This document shows, in pieces, positions 5,510 to 6,344 of a DNA stretch of 6,344 nt (the first letter of the stretch is position 1; every line of letters begins with the position of its first letter). The notes under the pieces are model-generated. The model had not been told where the DNA came from and did no database searches. It saw nothing but the letters and a program-made list of their open reading frames with translations. The stretch is from Bacteroidales bacterium (lineage in GTDB: Bacteria; Bacteroidota; Bacteroidia; Bacteroidales; ML635J-15), in assembly GCA_028697515.1 (NCBI GenBank), contig JAQVEY010000147.1, forward strand, positions 1 to 6,344. Reading direction: 5' to 3'. The position numbers and the translations under genes are program-made.

Positions 5510-6344
5510 ATGCAAGCTAAAAGTGAAATTATAAGACCAGATTATATTTTTGAAGTCAGTTGGGAAGTATGCAATAAAATTGGTGGAATACATACGGTAA
5601 TCTCTACGAAATCTTTTGAATTAGCCAAAAATTGTAAAGAATTAATATTTATAGGACCTGATACTTGGCGGGAATCTAGTAAGCATCCAGAATTTATTGA
5701 AGATAATTCAATGTTTTCAGATTGGCATAGAAAAGCAGAATCGGAAGGCTTACGAATTCGTATAGGACGTTGGGACATTCCTGGACAACCAAAAGCATTG
5801 CTGGTTGACTTTTCGAATTATATAAGTCAAAAAGATGCAATATTATTTAAGTTTTGGGAAGATTACAAACTTGATTCTTTGGCCGGCCAATGGGATTATA
5901 TAGAGCCTGCTTTATTCGGTTATGCTGCTGCAAGAGTTATTGAAAGCTTTGTCAATTTTAATCTATTCGTTCACGATAAAGTGATTGCTCATTTTCACGA
6001 GTGGATGACAGGTACTGGTATTTTATATATTGAAAAACAAATGCCACATATTGCAACGGTGTTTACAACTCATGCAACTGTAGTTGGAAGAAGTATTTCG
6101 GGAAATAGACTGCCTTTATACAAAAACTTAAATCAGTATAATGGTGATCTTGTTGCACGCGAGTTCAATATCTCATCAAAACAGAGTTTGGAAAAAATAA
6201 GTGCCCAAACTGCAGATGTCTTTACAACAGTTAGTGAAATTACTGCTGTGGAATGTTCACAATTGTTAAAAAAAGATGTTGATGTAGTAACTCCCAATGG
6301 ATTTGAAAATAATTTTGTTCCTTCAGCCGAAGAGTTTACAAACA
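5510..6344 (+). CDS. GT3 family glycogen synthase (3' partial)
   Basis: This is the N-terminal 278 residues of a GT3 glycogen synthase, the class best known from animals and fungi, which adds glucose from UDP-glucose to glycogen. The frame has no stop before the right edge. ATG 5510 is the first after the in-frame TAA at 5486-5488. The signature N-terminus FEVSWEVCNKIGGIHTV (14-30) closely follows the eukaryotic FEV-WEV-NKVGGI-TV pattern. AHFHEWM (160-166), FTTHATVVGR (185-194), SEITAVE (242-248) and TPNG (261-264) are further family motifs, all in the N-terminal GT-B domain. The C-terminal domain with its active-site Glu pair and any allosteric arginine cluster lies outside the window. There is no signal peptide, so it is cytoplasmic. 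From memory, some Bacteroidota genes fuse a GT3 domain to an alpha-glucan phosphorylase, and that cannot be excluded here. Confidence 0.95.
   Translation, partial: MQAKSEIIRPDYIFEVSWEVCNKIGGIHTVISTKSFELAKNCKELIFIGPDTWRESSKHPEFIEDNSMFSDWHRKAESEGLRIRIGRWDIPGQPKALLVDFSNYISQKDAILFKFWEDYKLDSLAGQWDYIEPALFGYAAARVIESFVNFNLFVHDKVIAHFHEWMTGTGILYIEKQMPHIATVFTTHATVVGRSISGNRLPLYKNLNQYNGDLVAREFNISSKQSLEKISAQTADVFTTVSEITAVECSQLLKKDVDVVTPNGFENNFVPSAEEFTN

Noticed and set aside
5542..5778. Minus-strand open frame of 78 codons
   Set aside because: It is antisense to the GT3 N-terminal domain, including its signature motif.

Overview
The window looks like part of an AT-rich Bacteroidota chromosome, probably Bacteroidales (inference). 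The support is a GT3-type glycogen synthase in a bacterium, a glycogen debranching enzyme / GT4 / GH57 gene series, a radical SAM enzyme paired with a short lipoprotein, mostly Shine-Dalgarno-poor starts, and a TAnnTTTG-like promoter element. No rRNA, tRNA, CRISPR array, insertion sequence or phage gene is visible.

Layout. (1) Bases 1-3845, plus strand: three co-directional genes. They are the C-terminal two thirds of a glycogen debranching enzyme (GH133 domain, cut by the left edge), a complete GT4 glycogen-synthase-like glycosyltransferase and a complete GH57 alpha-glucan hydrolase or transferase. Gaps are 75 and 21 nt, so they are probably one operon. (2) Bases 3923-5286, minus strand: a two-gene unit transcribed right to left. 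An 80-residue predicted lipoprotein comes first, followed 62 nt later by a radical SAM/SPASM enzyme. (3) Bases 5510-6344, plus strand: the N-terminal 278 residues of a GT3 glycogen synthase, cut by the right edge and divergent from the lipoprotein gene across a 223-nt AT-rich spacer.

How the genes fit together. The GT3 enzyme, and possibly the GT4 enzyme, would make alpha-1,4-glucan in the cytoplasm. GH57 and the debranching enzyme would remodel or degrade it. None of the visible carbohydrate genes has a signal peptide, which fits an internal storage glucan rather than uptake of dietary starch.

The most interesting item is the minus-strand pair in the middle. It matches what I recall as the Bacteroidetes 'rSAM/lipoprotein system' (TIGR04133/TIGR04134), whose function is unknown to my knowledge. 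The lipoprotein is tiny, carries a duplicated TKYGxP...DY motif, and has no cysteine other than the predicted lipidation site. If it is the enzyme's substrate, the modification would probably not be a cysteine thioether.
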